Shown: piece by piece, positions 34,062-41,592 of the stretch
How positions within the stretch are numbered: position 1 is the stretch's first letter
Layout: each line of letters opens with the position of its first letter
Assembly: GCA_003230835.1 (NCBI GenBank)
Contig: QIGT01000495.1
Coordinates: 1 to 43,344, forward strand
Direction of reading: 5' to 3'
DNA length: 43,344 bases
From: Gammaproteobacteria bacterium
GTDB lineage: Bacteria > Pseudomonadota > Gammaproteobacteria > Pseudomonadales > Azotimanducaceae
Notes under the pieces: model-generated
What the model saw: only the letters and a program-made list of their open reading frames with translations
Told to the model about the DNA's origin: nothing
The model's database searches: none
Translations under genes and position numbers: made by a program

Positions 34062-36275
34062 TTATTTGGTGGCGTTTGAACTCACCGTCGCCCGTAGATT
34101 CGCTTGCGTGGTTACCTCGTTGATTTTTTCAGTGAGCTGTTGAAACCTAAATGGTTTCATCAGAAAGGTAGTATTCAAATCTTCAAGCAAAGGCGCAGAG
34201 ACATTGCTTTGATAACCGCTCATCAACACAACTGGTAGTTCCGACGAAAGTGATCGAATAGCTAGATGCGTTTCGATACCGTCCATCTCCGGCATGGTGA
34301 TATCCAGCAGGATTAAAGAGATGTTGTCCTGATGCTGCTGCAGAATCGCTATGGCTTCTTTACCGTGAGAGGCTTGAATTGTATCAAAACCAATGCGTTC
34401 CAACATATTCGCCGCTACCCGACGCACCTCGGGCTCATCGTCTACCAACAATGCCAGGCCACCGTTGTGCCCTTCCTGCTCAACCTGTTGACCGACTAGT
34501 TCAAGTGTACTGGCTTCGGTGGCTGGCAGAGCGATTGTAAAGGTAGAGCCGCACCCCGGTTCCGATTCGACTTTTATACGACCGCTATGAGATTGCACAA
34601 TACTCATCACGTTGGCTAAGCCGAGCCCCCGACCTGTGAACTTGGTCGTGTAAAACGGATCGAAGATCCGCTCTTTCGTTTCCGCGTCCATGCCACACCC
34701 GGAATCCGCCACCTCGATGATCACAAACAGAGCGACATCGCCCCCTTCGCTAGTCTCCATTTCCAAAGCGTCGGTGCGCAATGTCACCGATCCGACCTCA
34801 TCGCCTAATGCGTCTGATGCATTGGTGATCAAATTAAGAATGACCTGTGACAACTGACCTGAGTCTGCCATGACAAGCGGCAATGCCTGAACAAACTCGG
34901 TTGTGAACGTCGCCTTCTTCGATACCGCCGAATGTGACAGCTCATTGATCTCCCTGCACAATGCATTGACGTCAACCAGCCTATTTGCTGGGGTGTTCTG
35001 GCCCGCATAGGTCAGCATCTGCCTTGTCAGTTCGACAGCTCGCTCTGCCGAATGAACAATGGTCTCAAGATACGCAGTCATATCGCTTGTTGACGAGACA
35101 TCAGATTTTGCCAGCTCAGCACTGCCCAATATCGCCACCAGTATGTTGTTAAAATCGTGAGCTATGCCACCAGCCATGACACCTAGGGTTTCAAGTTTCT
35201 GCCCACTCCGAACCCAATCTTCTAATTCATTCTTTTCCGCTTCCACGCGGCGTTGCTCAGTTAAATCGCGCAACACCCACACGGCACCGATCACACCCTG
35301 TGCTTGATCGTGTAATTCAGTTGTAGAGACAACCACGGTGAATAATTGTTCAGGTGTTGTCGACTCGAAACTCAATTCCTGCCCAATAGGCATCGCCTCC
35401 CGAGCGTAGTATTCCGCCATCTGTACCGGAGCGATATCCAGCAGATATTGATTCAAGCAGCTCTCTTGATTTTGCCCGAACATCTTTGCACATGCCTTAT
35501 TGATGAAGCGCACAACGCCTTGCGAATCAATTACGAACACACCGTCGGGAATGTTTTGCAAAATTTGTGGTGCCGTGAATTCTGGCGTCAGATCGATCAA
35601 TCGGTATCTAATTGAGCCAAACAGTGTCGCAAAATGCATAACACTCATGATCACAAACCCAAAGGGATACACGGCAAAACCAAACGCCGGGATGAAATCT
35701 ACCAAGGCCAAGGTAGCAAACATATTGCCGTGGCAAAAAGCTTGGATTTTTTGACGATACACACCGCCAAGATTCTCTTGCGACAACATGCGTCGATAGA
35801 GCAACACAACTTCGACAAAGGTCACTAATAAAAAACACAGTGGGAGGAGCCCCCAGAGTGTGAAGTTGGGATAAAGTCCCCAGCTGTAGACATACGGGGT
35901 AGACAGCAACACAGGGTTCGCCAAACTAACTACCGTAACCACAACAGACAAGCCATAGTGCCATTGAATCTGGGGATGGAATTGATGGGCTACACCCGCA
36001 GTTACCACATTGAGATGAAATATCACGCCGGGTAGCATGCCGAGACTGAGTTGCAACATTCGCGACCAAAATTGAACCTCTGAGTGAGTGTCCGCAGACG
36101 CCACCATCGCCATACAAAAAAGCCAGCCAGCTGCCAAAGCACCGTACACAGCATGCATTCGTGCCGCAGTCGACTGGGGGTTTCTGGCCAGGATAACGCC
36201 AGCGAACAGCAAGGCTCCGAGAGTCGCGAAACTCAGAAACAGGCTGTGTAGCGCTGGAGATATCACCATGATCAA
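34062..36275 (-). CDS. Hybrid sensor histidine kinase (7TM-type sensor, PAS, HK, receiver)
   Basis: A 737-residue protein. Residues 1-225 form about seven membrane helices of the histidine-kinase N-terminal 7TM type. A PAS domain follows (about 235-345, e.g. LQNIPDGVFVIDSQGVVRFINKACAKMFG). The phosphoacceptor histidine is in GGIAHDFNNILVAILG, with the N, G1 and G2 boxes (LNLITNASDAL, DSGCGMD, GRGLGLAN) and a C-terminal receiver with LLVDDEPEV, phosphorylated Asp in ILLDITMPEMDGIE and the KPF lysine. The layout is NtrB-like in its GGIAHDFNN box. No cognate response regulator is next to it, so it is an orphan. The promoter region faces the carboxylesterase remnant. Confidence 0.92.
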   Translation of the reverse strand: MIMVISPALHSLFLSFATLGALLFAGVILARNPQSTAARMHAVYGALAAGWLFCMAMVASADTHSEVQFWSRMLQLSLGMLPGVIFHLNVVTAGVAHQFHPQIQWHYGLSVVVTVVSLANPVLLSTPYVYSWGLYPNFTLWGLLPLCFLLVTFVEVVLLYRRMLSQENLGGVYRQKIQAFCHGNMFATLALVDFIPAFGFAVYPFGFVIMSVMHFATLFGSIRYRLIDLTPEFTAPQILQNIPDGVFVIDSQGVVRFINKACAKMFGQNQESCLNQYLLDIAPVQMAEYYAREAMPIGQELSFESTTPEQLFTVVVSTTELHDQAQGVIGAVWVLRDLTEQRRVEAEKNELEDWVRSGQKLETLGVMAGGIAHDFNNILVAILGSAELAKSDVSSTSDMTAYLETIVHSAERAVELTRQMLTYAGQNTPANRLVDVNALCREINELSHSAVSKKATFTTEFVQALPLVMADSGQLSQVILNLITNASDALGDEVGSVTLRTDALEMETSEGGDVALFVIIEVADSGCGMDAETKERIFDPFYTTKFTGRGLGLANVMSIVQSHSGRIKVESEPGCGSTFTIALPATEASTLELVGQQVEQEGHNGGLALLVDDEPEVRRVAANMLERIGFDTIQASHGKEAIAILQQHQDNISLILLDITMPEMDGIETHLAIRSLSSELPVVLMSGYQSNVSAPLLEDLNTTFLMKPFRFQQLTEKINEVTTQANLRATVSSNATK

Positions 36276-36478
36276 AGGGGCTCAGGAATTATCCTACTAC
36301 CCAATACAATGCGCTCGGTCACCCTGTGTTGCAATAGCTGGTCAACAAAGCTGACTAGTGGATCCATGACCAATCGGTAACCCTAACTATTACTTGTGAT
36401 TTGTATTCAAGCGTCTCGCATTCAAAATCGTCCTTCAATGCATATAGGTTACAAGAACCATGATTAAGGGCCACTTGC

Positions 36479-36799
36479 GTGCACTTCTCTAAATACCCGG
36501 TTAGGTTGATTTTTACGCTTTTAATGTCAACGAATTGCGCCAGGGTGCTGGCGTCAAGTAAAGCTCTAGAAGTTATCCCGCGTGATACCAAGCTGGGGCA
36601 AATTTCAGGTGTCGTTGATGACGGCGTACATGTTTTTCGAGGCGTGCCGTATGCGGCCCCGCCGACAGGTGAAAAAAAGTGGAAGCCACCTCAACCCATT
36701 CAACCTTGGGAGGGCGTGCGCGACGCGAACATCTGGTGTCGTGTTAGTCACGGTCAATTTCAGAATCTGGACTATGGGCAAGTTCGCCCATCCTGCTAG
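36479..36799 (+). pseudogene. Type-B carboxylesterase, N-terminal remnant
   Basis: A GTG-started frame with a signal-like N-terminus, followed by LGQISGVVDDGVHVFRGVPY and AAPPTGEKKWKPPQPIQPWE, the conserved opening of type-B carboxylesterases. After about 90 residues the similarity ends abruptly and the frame stops 16 codons later. A complete enzyme would be about 500 residues with a GxSxG nucleophile, none of which is present. The rest was probably deleted. Confidence 0.8.
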
Positions 36800-36855
36800 T
36801 AAAATGATCTGAATGTTTTTCAAGGCCAACTCTGTAGCGTGTGATGCTTCCTAAA

Positions 36856-37269
36856 TCATGAACTAGGTACCAATTCAATTTGCACCAGCATGCCAAATAT
36901 TTTTGGTGCGTTGGGTAGCAACCGATCAAATACTGCGGAACGGTGTTCAGCGTCACCTTCTATAGCACGGGCTTGCCCATTGAGTGTTTCACCCCGCACA
37001 AGAAGCTCAACCGGCGCCCCTTGCCCACGAAGTTGGCGCCACCAAGCCCCATCTGCCGCAGCGTACACCGTATCACCTTCGCGAAGGTAGTTGACAGGAA
37101 ATGTCTTTCCATCAGGCAGTACAATAAGCATCACCTTATGTGCACGCTCACCGTTCGGGTTGTCACGCAGTTCGTGGACCACGTTAGGGTTTACAATTAA
37201 CCTCATGTAGCCCACATAACCAGCGACGAGTACCGCCAAGATGACGATCAGAATCAGCACGTATTTCAT
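36856..37269 (-). CDS. Membrane-anchored split-barrel flavin-binding-like protein
   Basis: A 137-residue protein with one N-terminal membrane helix (YVLILIVILAVLVAGYVGYM) and a C-terminal beta-rich domain. KVMLIVLPDGKTFPVNYLRE, then GAWWRQLRGQGAPVELLVRG, resemble the deazaflavin/F420-dependent nitroreductase-type split barrel. This likeness is inferred by eye, and FMN or F420 binding is not proven. It is the sole gene between the carboxylesterase stump and the VOC gene and has its own direction. Confidence 0.55.
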   Translation of the reverse strand: MKYVLILIVILAVLVAGYVGYMRLIVNPNVVHELRDNPNGERAHKVMLIVLPDGKTFPVNYLREGDTVYAAADGAWWRQLRGQGAPVELLVRGETLNGQARAIEGDAEHRSAVFDRLLPNAPKIFGMLVQIELVPSS

Positions 37270-37319
37270 GTACAGCTCAACAAATAGCTAATCATATTAG
37301 TCACCACACTTCCCAACCC

Positions 37320-37721
37320 CTACTCGGCGGGTTTATGGAATTCAATCACATTACCGTCTGGGTCACGTATGAAGAAGAATTCCGCCCCTTCAAATTTGAC
37401 ACGTTCAGTCACCGTTATCCCTAACTCACCGAGCCGGGCTTCTACCGCCTGGATATCGGTGATCTCCAAAGCAATATGCGTATAACCTGGGTGCTTAATC
37501 TCATCGTCCATTAAAACATTATGCTCAGAGGTGTTCTCACTGGCGTTGAGTATCAAGTTAAGGTTTACTCCAGAATCGTGCTCCATAATCGCTACCGGTT
37601 CTGGACCAACCGGACCGACAAGAAATTTGAAACCCAAATTTTCATAAAATTCGCGGGTGACAGCAAGATCTCTCACACGCAACCCGACATGGTTAATACG
37701 AGTAATCTCTTTCATAGACAA
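37320..37721 (-). CDS. VOC-family (glyoxalase/dioxygenase-like) protein
   Basis: A 133-residue single-module vicinal oxygen chelate protein: INHVGLRVRDLAVTREFYENLGF at the start, GYTHIALEITDIQAVEARL in the middle and FFIRDPDGNVIEFHKP at the end. The metal ligands typical of glyoxalase I (His in NHVG, Glu in MEHDSG, His in THIALE, Glu in VIEFH) are all present. The substrate is unknown; lactoylglutathione lyase or a fosfomycin/bleomycin-type resistance protein are options. The neighbouring methyltransferase pseudogene ends 12 bp upstream. Confidence 0.82.
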   Translation of the reverse strand: MSMKEITRINHVGLRVRDLAVTREFYENLGFKFLVGPVGPEPVAIMEHDSGVNLNLILNASENTSEHNVLMDDEIKHPGYTHIALEITDIQAVEARLGELGITVTERVKFEGAEFFFIRDPDGNVIEFHKPAE

Positions 37722-37732
37722 CCTCCAAGCGT

Positions 37733-38460
37733 TTATACATTTTTCACCTTAGCAGAGATCACCTTGTAACCAACATCTAGAGATAACGAACCCAAAATAG
37801 CATGATTACTTTTTGCCCACACCCCACTATTAAGATCGTCTCGCAGTTTTTGCAAACCCTCCGGCAAGTTCTCTATTTTAGAAAAAGGCGAGATCTCGAC
37901 TGCCGCACCTGGCTGCTCAGATAAGCTTCAGGTCTTTTTCAAAAAGCGGCTAACAACCCGTCTTTGCAATCATGGGGGATCCGCAACGTGCTAATTTCAA
38001 CATCAACAAAATGCTCATTTAGCTCTTCAAGGTCAGGAAAAATGCATTTATCCATTTCATAGATTTCTGGAAAATAGTTTCGTGTCAGCCAGAACGGGTC
38101 CGATTTAGGGTCCCATGTGATGGCAACAAACATTTCTGTTGTTACTCTATTCATCTCACCAAACGCCAGCGCTCTATTTTCCCAATGATGCATAGAAAAC
38201 ACAGTCATCGCGTGCGAAAAACTGTTACTTTCGAAGGGCAGATTCTCAGCACAAGCCTTCTCTGCCGGGTAAGAACCCGCTTTCCTTTGAGAGATCATTT
38301 CCGATGATGGCTCAACCGCCACCAACTCGACGTTCTGCGGTTCATATGATCTTGTCCCAGCGCCAATATTCACGATCCAAATTGCGCCTCGCGAATGAGC
38401 TGCAAAGCCACGCCCGCTCTTCGAAAGAGTGGCACAACCAATACCGCATTTATCTAGACG
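37733..38460 (-). pseudogene. Class I SAM-dependent methyltransferase pseudogene
   Basis: The ORF 37939-38373 holds the SAM-binding motif VNIGAGTRSYEP, then VELVAVEPS and HHWENRALAFGEMNRV, all of a type-11 methyltransferase. It is broken several ways. Upstream in frame, TLSKSGRGFAAH looks like the family's N-terminal IGRGYA motif, but the segment between is shortened and there is no start. The frame stops at GLLAAF with TGA, and the same frame continues KRPEAYLSSQVRQ. Then another frame continues EISPFSKIENLPEGLQKLRD down to a stop at 37733. So there is one nonsense codon (TGG to TGA), one frameshift and a damaged 5' end, which lies next to repeat copy 3. Confidence 0.78.
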
Positions 38461-38479
38461 GCTAACGCCTTTTCGGAGG

Positions 38480-38498
38480 ATAGGCGGAACAAAGGGCA
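38480..38498 (-). repeat. Dispersed repeat, copy 3 (short)
   Basis: ATAGGCGGAACAAAGGGCA matches the end of repeat copy 1 (24708-24726) with one mismatch. It lies at the truncated 5' side of the methyltransferase pseudogene, in the same orientation relative to that gene as copy 1 has to the gyrA remnant. Confidence 0.6.
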
Positions 38499-38544
38499 GC
38501 CATTAGTCTTGTTTGACGTAGGAAAGTGAGCCTGGCCCCATTTT

Positions 38545-39954
38545 TTAGCTTTGAACGAATCTCACGACATCAGCGAGCTCAAATTTTCCACCTCTACCTG
38601 CAATACATGCTAATGGTTTCCAGGCTTTCTGATTAAGGAAGCTTGTTTCGCAATGCTTGAGTATACCAATAAACACTTCTAGCAAAATAGCAGACCCGGC
38701 AGGCCCTAACTTACACCCTTTACCTAATGTTCCCGCCTCTCTCATTAAATAGAAAAACAATGGTGTTTCTTTGGCAAGCTCGCTGCAGCCATGAGGGATG
38801 ACTTCGTCGAGTTTGAGTGGCGCGAAATTGGTGGATATCGGATAGCCAGCGGCCTTAAGCGCTTTGACTACGGATTGGCCAGATGGCAGTGATAAGGCAT
38901 TGCCTCGGAGTAGGTTACGAAAGGCAAGAGAACGGAGGTTATCGCTGGCATCACGGCCAACAATATTATCAGGCAGATTGATGAGTTCAGTGGGTAATTG
39001 TAAATCGAATGCTTTGGTGAATAGTGGTGGAATACACTTATCAACTTCTAGTAAAAACCGCCAATCTACAACCAGGTCCGTTGGCAGGCTGGTAAACCCT
39101 TCGGTACCAAAACGTTCATCAAAGAGATCCACCTCAGGATGCTGGCTGTTGACTGCGTAGCGTGAGCGTACAGTAGTGTGACCAAAACGATATGCAGCAA
39201 CGCTAAACTCTACAGGCATAGGCAGGTTGTGGTGTTTATCTGCTTTGTAGATCAAGGGGAAGCTAGTTTTTTTCATGGCAAAGTTGAAAATTTTTGTGTC
39301 GCAAATTCGCGCTAGCAAATCGTTAACTACCAAGTATTGATAATGATAACGAGTCATTTTCTGAGCTTCTTCAAAACGGTTTTCCGGCGACACACTAGAC
39401 ACCAGGCTGTCATAAATTTTGTTATGAAAGCGAATAAACAATAATTGTATCTGCGAGATGAAAATATTCTCATCATTGCGTGGGTCACCAATAAGCGCTG
39501 TGCCATTTTCGCTGCGAGGTAAATCGTTAGGGTTGCCACTGTTGCCTACTAGCAGTCGTCCAGGCGCAGTAGCGCCTTCATAAAGGTGTGGGCTCGCCTC
39601 AGGTCCAAATCCATAAACACAATCCAGATCCAAAGTAGGCGTGCGCAGATTGGGTAATTCTTCAATAGCAGCATTGGATAATGGTTCACCCTCGATATCA
39701 GAGGTGGTATCCAAGGTAATGTCGTGATCGATGAACTGTGAGAAAAAAGTGTAGCCAGCAGGTATTTTACTGTCACCGCTTGAGTCGTCTTGATCGTCCA
39801 TAGGCGAGCCTGGGCCGCCTAGTGCTGCGGCCTGTTCCTCACTGACTGGTAATCCTTTGAGTTTGGGAAAAAGCTTGCCAAAGTTGCCAAGGCGGGCATG
39901 GGAGCAGCCTTTAGCCTTGCTCATACCGTGATGTTGCATGGGAAATTTACTCAT
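38545..39954 (-). CDS. Animal-type haem peroxidase
   Basis: A 469-residue member of the peroxidase-cyclooxygenase superfamily (animal haem peroxidase). The distal histidine is in FFSQFIDHDITLDT at about residue 78. The GDPRNDENIFISQIQLLFIRFHN block and the proximal His in YRFGHTTVR (about 270) are all in order. There is no signal peptide, and the N-terminus is His/Met-rich (MQHHGMSKAKG). Bacterial members oxidise halides or organic substrates with H2O2 and may aid defence. A good Shine-Dalgarno (GGAGG, 8 nt) precedes the ATG. It is intact but sits in a zone of gene fragments. Confidence 0.88.
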   Translation of the reverse strand: MSKFPMQHHGMSKAKGCSHARLGNFGKLFPKLKGLPVSEEQAAALGGPGSPMDDQDDSSGDSKIPAGYTFFSQFIDHDITLDTTSDIEGEPLSNAAIEELPNLRTPTLDLDCVYGFGPEASPHLYEGATAPGRLLVGNSGNPNDLPRSENGTALIGDPRNDENIFISQIQLLFIRFHNKIYDSLVSSVSPENRFEEAQKMTRYHYQYLVVNDLLARICDTKIFNFAMKKTSFPLIYKADKHHNLPMPVEFSVAAYRFGHTTVRSRYAVNSQHPEVDLFDERFGTEGFTSLPTDLVVDWRFLLEVDKCIPPLFTKAFDLQLPTELINLPDNIVGRDASDNLRSLAFRNLLRGNALSLPSGQSVVKALKAAGYPISTNFAPLKLDEVIPHGCSELAKETPLFFYLMREAGTLGKGCKLGPAGSAILLEVFIGILKHCETSFLNQKAWKPLACIAGRGGKFELADVVRFVQS

Positions 39955-39985
39955 TGTTGAACCTCCATATTATCCGTTAGATATA

Positions 39986-40213
39986 TCAGTCCCTGGCCAC
40001 TGATCGTTGCATTTTTCTACGGTGATCGAAGGTAAGTGATACCGCAGGTAGAACACAAAGTTCTAACTCAGGATAGGCCCGAAATTGCTCCAGATCAAGC
40101 ATTTCTATTGGTGCGTGGACTTGCACACTATAACGGCTGCTATAGTGGATTTGACCAGTCTGGCTTGTATGTAGATTAATACCGCGAGAGCTTTGTACGC
40201 TGCATTTCGTCCG
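39986..40213 (-). other. Coding-like stretch without a start upstream of the peroxidase
   Basis: The minus strand is open for 75 codons between two stops and reads RGINLHTSQTGQIHYSSRYS, then EMLDLEQFRAYPELELCVLP, and LTFDHRRKMQRSVARD. It has protein-like composition with beta-strand patterning, but no start codon with a ribosome site and no family that I can name. It ends 31 bp before the peroxidase ATG. The rest of the 39955-40809 gap holds only the repeat and a transposase tail. Confidence 0.3.
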
Positions 40214-40357
40214 CTAAGGCGCGGCGTTAGGCTTCGTTGCAATAGAACAACTATTGCGCCCAACACGCCTTGCCAGCAAATAAAAGTCTCAGAATCACGC
40301 TCACTCAGATAGAGGAAAGTAAAAATAAAAGTGTCTTTCAGGCCAATGGGATTAAGA

Positions 40358-40506
40358 ATAGGCGAAACAAGGGGTATTTCCCATAAGGCTGTCGGGTATT
40401 GCGATAGGATAAGTTGTAGATTGGAGTAGACCTCCAAGCTGGCCTAATGGTCGGTGGGATCACAGCTTACGCAAGAGGAAGCTAAATGCTGCGTTTGGCG
40501 ATGGGC
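40358..40506 (-). repeat. Dispersed repeat, copy 2 (blocks A and B separated)
   Basis: Block A (40358-40404: ATAGGCGAAACAAGGGGTAT, then CTGTCGGGTATTGCGA) and block B (40486-40506) repeat the sequence at 24707-24775 with few differences. About 80 bp of extra sequence separates the blocks here. On the minus strand, block A reads SQYPTALWEIPLVSPI, while copy 1 reads SQYPTTLSEMPFVSPI. This could reflect a short shared coding segment or just the shared DNA. Confidence 0.8.
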
Positions 40507-40512
40507 GGTATC

Positions 40513-40758
40513 TCAACGTGGTTTATTGGGTCCGAATGCCTGCCTTGAGCTGTTGCCCAAAGGCTCATTATGAGGCGTGAAACAGATCGTCGTTACGTCG
40601 GTGTCTGTCTGCTCGCGCTGGCCTGGGCGGCGCTTGTTGCAGGCCCTTGTTGCAGATGAACATGGTCGAGTTGTCTGCATCACGTCGGGCTGGGTGATGG
40701 TGGCAATCACCCGTAGGCGTGCACCACAGCGGGGGCACTGCTCGAGGGCGATACCGAC
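40513..40758 (-). pseudogene. IS91-like transposase, C-terminal remnant
   Basis: The minus-strand frame reads VGIALEQCPRCGARLRVIAT, then ITQPDV, matching the late zinc-ribbon-like CPRCGxxLRxIAxI segment common to IS91/IS801-type Y2 transposases. A stop lies upstream in frame, and the following residues do not match what I recall of the usual end, so only a tail is left. The catalytic HUH and YY motifs are absent. Such elements move by rolling-circle replication and can carry adjacent DNA. Confidence 0.6.
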
Positions 40759-40764
40759 CTAGGT

Positions 40765-40781
40765 ATTAGGCGAAATAGAGG
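40765..40781 (-). repeat. Possible diverged end of the dispersed repeat, copy 4
   Basis: ATTAGGCGAAATAGAGG resembles the block A end (ATAGGCGAAACAAAGGG) and lies directly beside the IS91-like transposase remnant. It is short and diverged, so the match may be chance. Confidence 0.35.
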
Positions 40782-40809
40782 CCTGCTGTTCTTTAGAGAG
40801 GGTAGCATT

Positions 40810-41217
40810 TTGAGTGTTTGGGTAAAAAGCGCGGACAATGACGTGAAATTAATTCAGTACCTTTTGCTCGCAATCGTAATTTGCATTTTTGTTTTTTTGA
40901 TACTTTCAATCTTTTCTGATGAAGAGTTTGCCTTCTCGATCAGTATTCTATGTTTCCCACTTGCACTCTGGAGCGCCAGGCTCATGGTCGCATTTCGAAA
41001 GGGAACAATTACTAGGCGAATTCCGTTGCTTGACGGTGGTCCGGTAAGGTCAGGTCAGTTTTGGTCCTTTTTCCCAGATGTATACAAACGCAAGCCTGGC
41101 TTTGATGGTTTTAAGGGATATTTTTTCAAGGAAACTGTGTGCTGCACATTTTTCTGGTTGATGTTTTTGCTACCAGCATTGATGCAGATCCTGAGGGATG
41201 CCGGATTCGACGTTTGA
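40810..41217 (+). CDS. Hypothetical membrane protein
   Basis: A 135-residue protein starting at TTG with a good GAGAGGG ribosome site about eight bases upstream. Three hydrophobic segments are visible (YLLLAIVICIFVFLILSIF; FAFSISILCFPLALWSA; CCTFFWLMFLLPALMQIL). Between the last two is a charged loop. I do not recognise a family. It follows the IS91-like remnant, so it may be an insertion-borne gene. About 155 bp with no supported gene follow before nqrM. Confidence 0.55.
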   Translation: MSVWVKSADNDVKLIQYLLLAIVICIFVFLILSIFSDEEFAFSISILCFPLALWSARLMVAFRKGTITRRIPLLDGGPVRSGQFWSFFPDVYKRKPGFDGFKGYFFKETVCCTFFWLMFLLPALMQILRDAGFDV

Positions 41218-41372
41218 TATTTCTGTCGAGCATCTTGCATTGCCTAGCATTGGCCGTGCAAAAGCTCGTCTTGCTCCTTGTAAAACATCCTCCCAAAACG
41301 CATGCCATCATTGGTTCGCTGCTTGGGATCGTAGATAGCCATCTATTTGTCTTTGAAGAGGCTCCCTAGCGC

Positions 41373-41582
41373 CTACTTGCCAACGCGAGTGGTGAGATTT
41401 GCCTCATCACTTGAATCGCAAAGGCCAGGATCCCCACCACAAATCTCGCAATCACCCGACATGCCGAGCGCTTTCATGCCACCGCAAGTTCCGGCAATCG
41501 GCTTTCTACCCATGAGAACACCAATGGCCATGGCCGCAACTAAAAGTAAGGTCAACACGAACGCAAGAATCATGGTGGTCAT
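41373..41582 (-). CDS. nqrM: Na+-NQR maturation protein NqrM
   Basis: A 69-residue protein with one membrane helix (ILAFVLTLLLVAAMAIGVLMG) and the conserved cysteine-rich motif GTCGGMKALG, then GDCEICGGDPGLCD. NqrM (DUF539) helps install the metal centre of the sodium-pumping NADH:quinone oxidoreductase. It starts 10 bp after apbE ends, and apbE-nqrM is the standard tail of the nqrABCDEF operon. The nqr structural genes are not in the window and the genes upstream of apbE are unrelated, so this pair seems to stand apart from them. Confidence 0.9.
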   Translation of the reverse strand: MTTMILAFVLTLLLVAAMAIGVLMGRKPIAGTCGGMKALGMSGDCEICGGDPGLCDSSDEANLTTRVGK

Positions 41583-41592
41583 GTATAAACCT

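Noticed and set aside
36088-36354. Plus-strand ORF over the start of the histidine kinase
   Set aside because: It lies antisense to conserved membrane helices and has no family features.
38450-38500. Second attC-like GGCTAACGCC segment near the methyltransferase pseudogene
   Set aside because: Core is not GTTRRRY-compatible and there is no partner half; shared repeat end explains it better.
40120-40220. Integron attC-like pattern (GGCGCGGCGTTAGGC core and nearby inverted repeats)
   Set aside because: The right-hand core looks plausible, but no matching GCCTAAC left core or L-type sites were found within 60-140 bp on either strand.
41139-41369. Plus-strand ORF after the hypothetical membrane protein
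   Set aside because: It overlaps that gene in another frame, lacks a ribosome site and resembles no family; may be chance.
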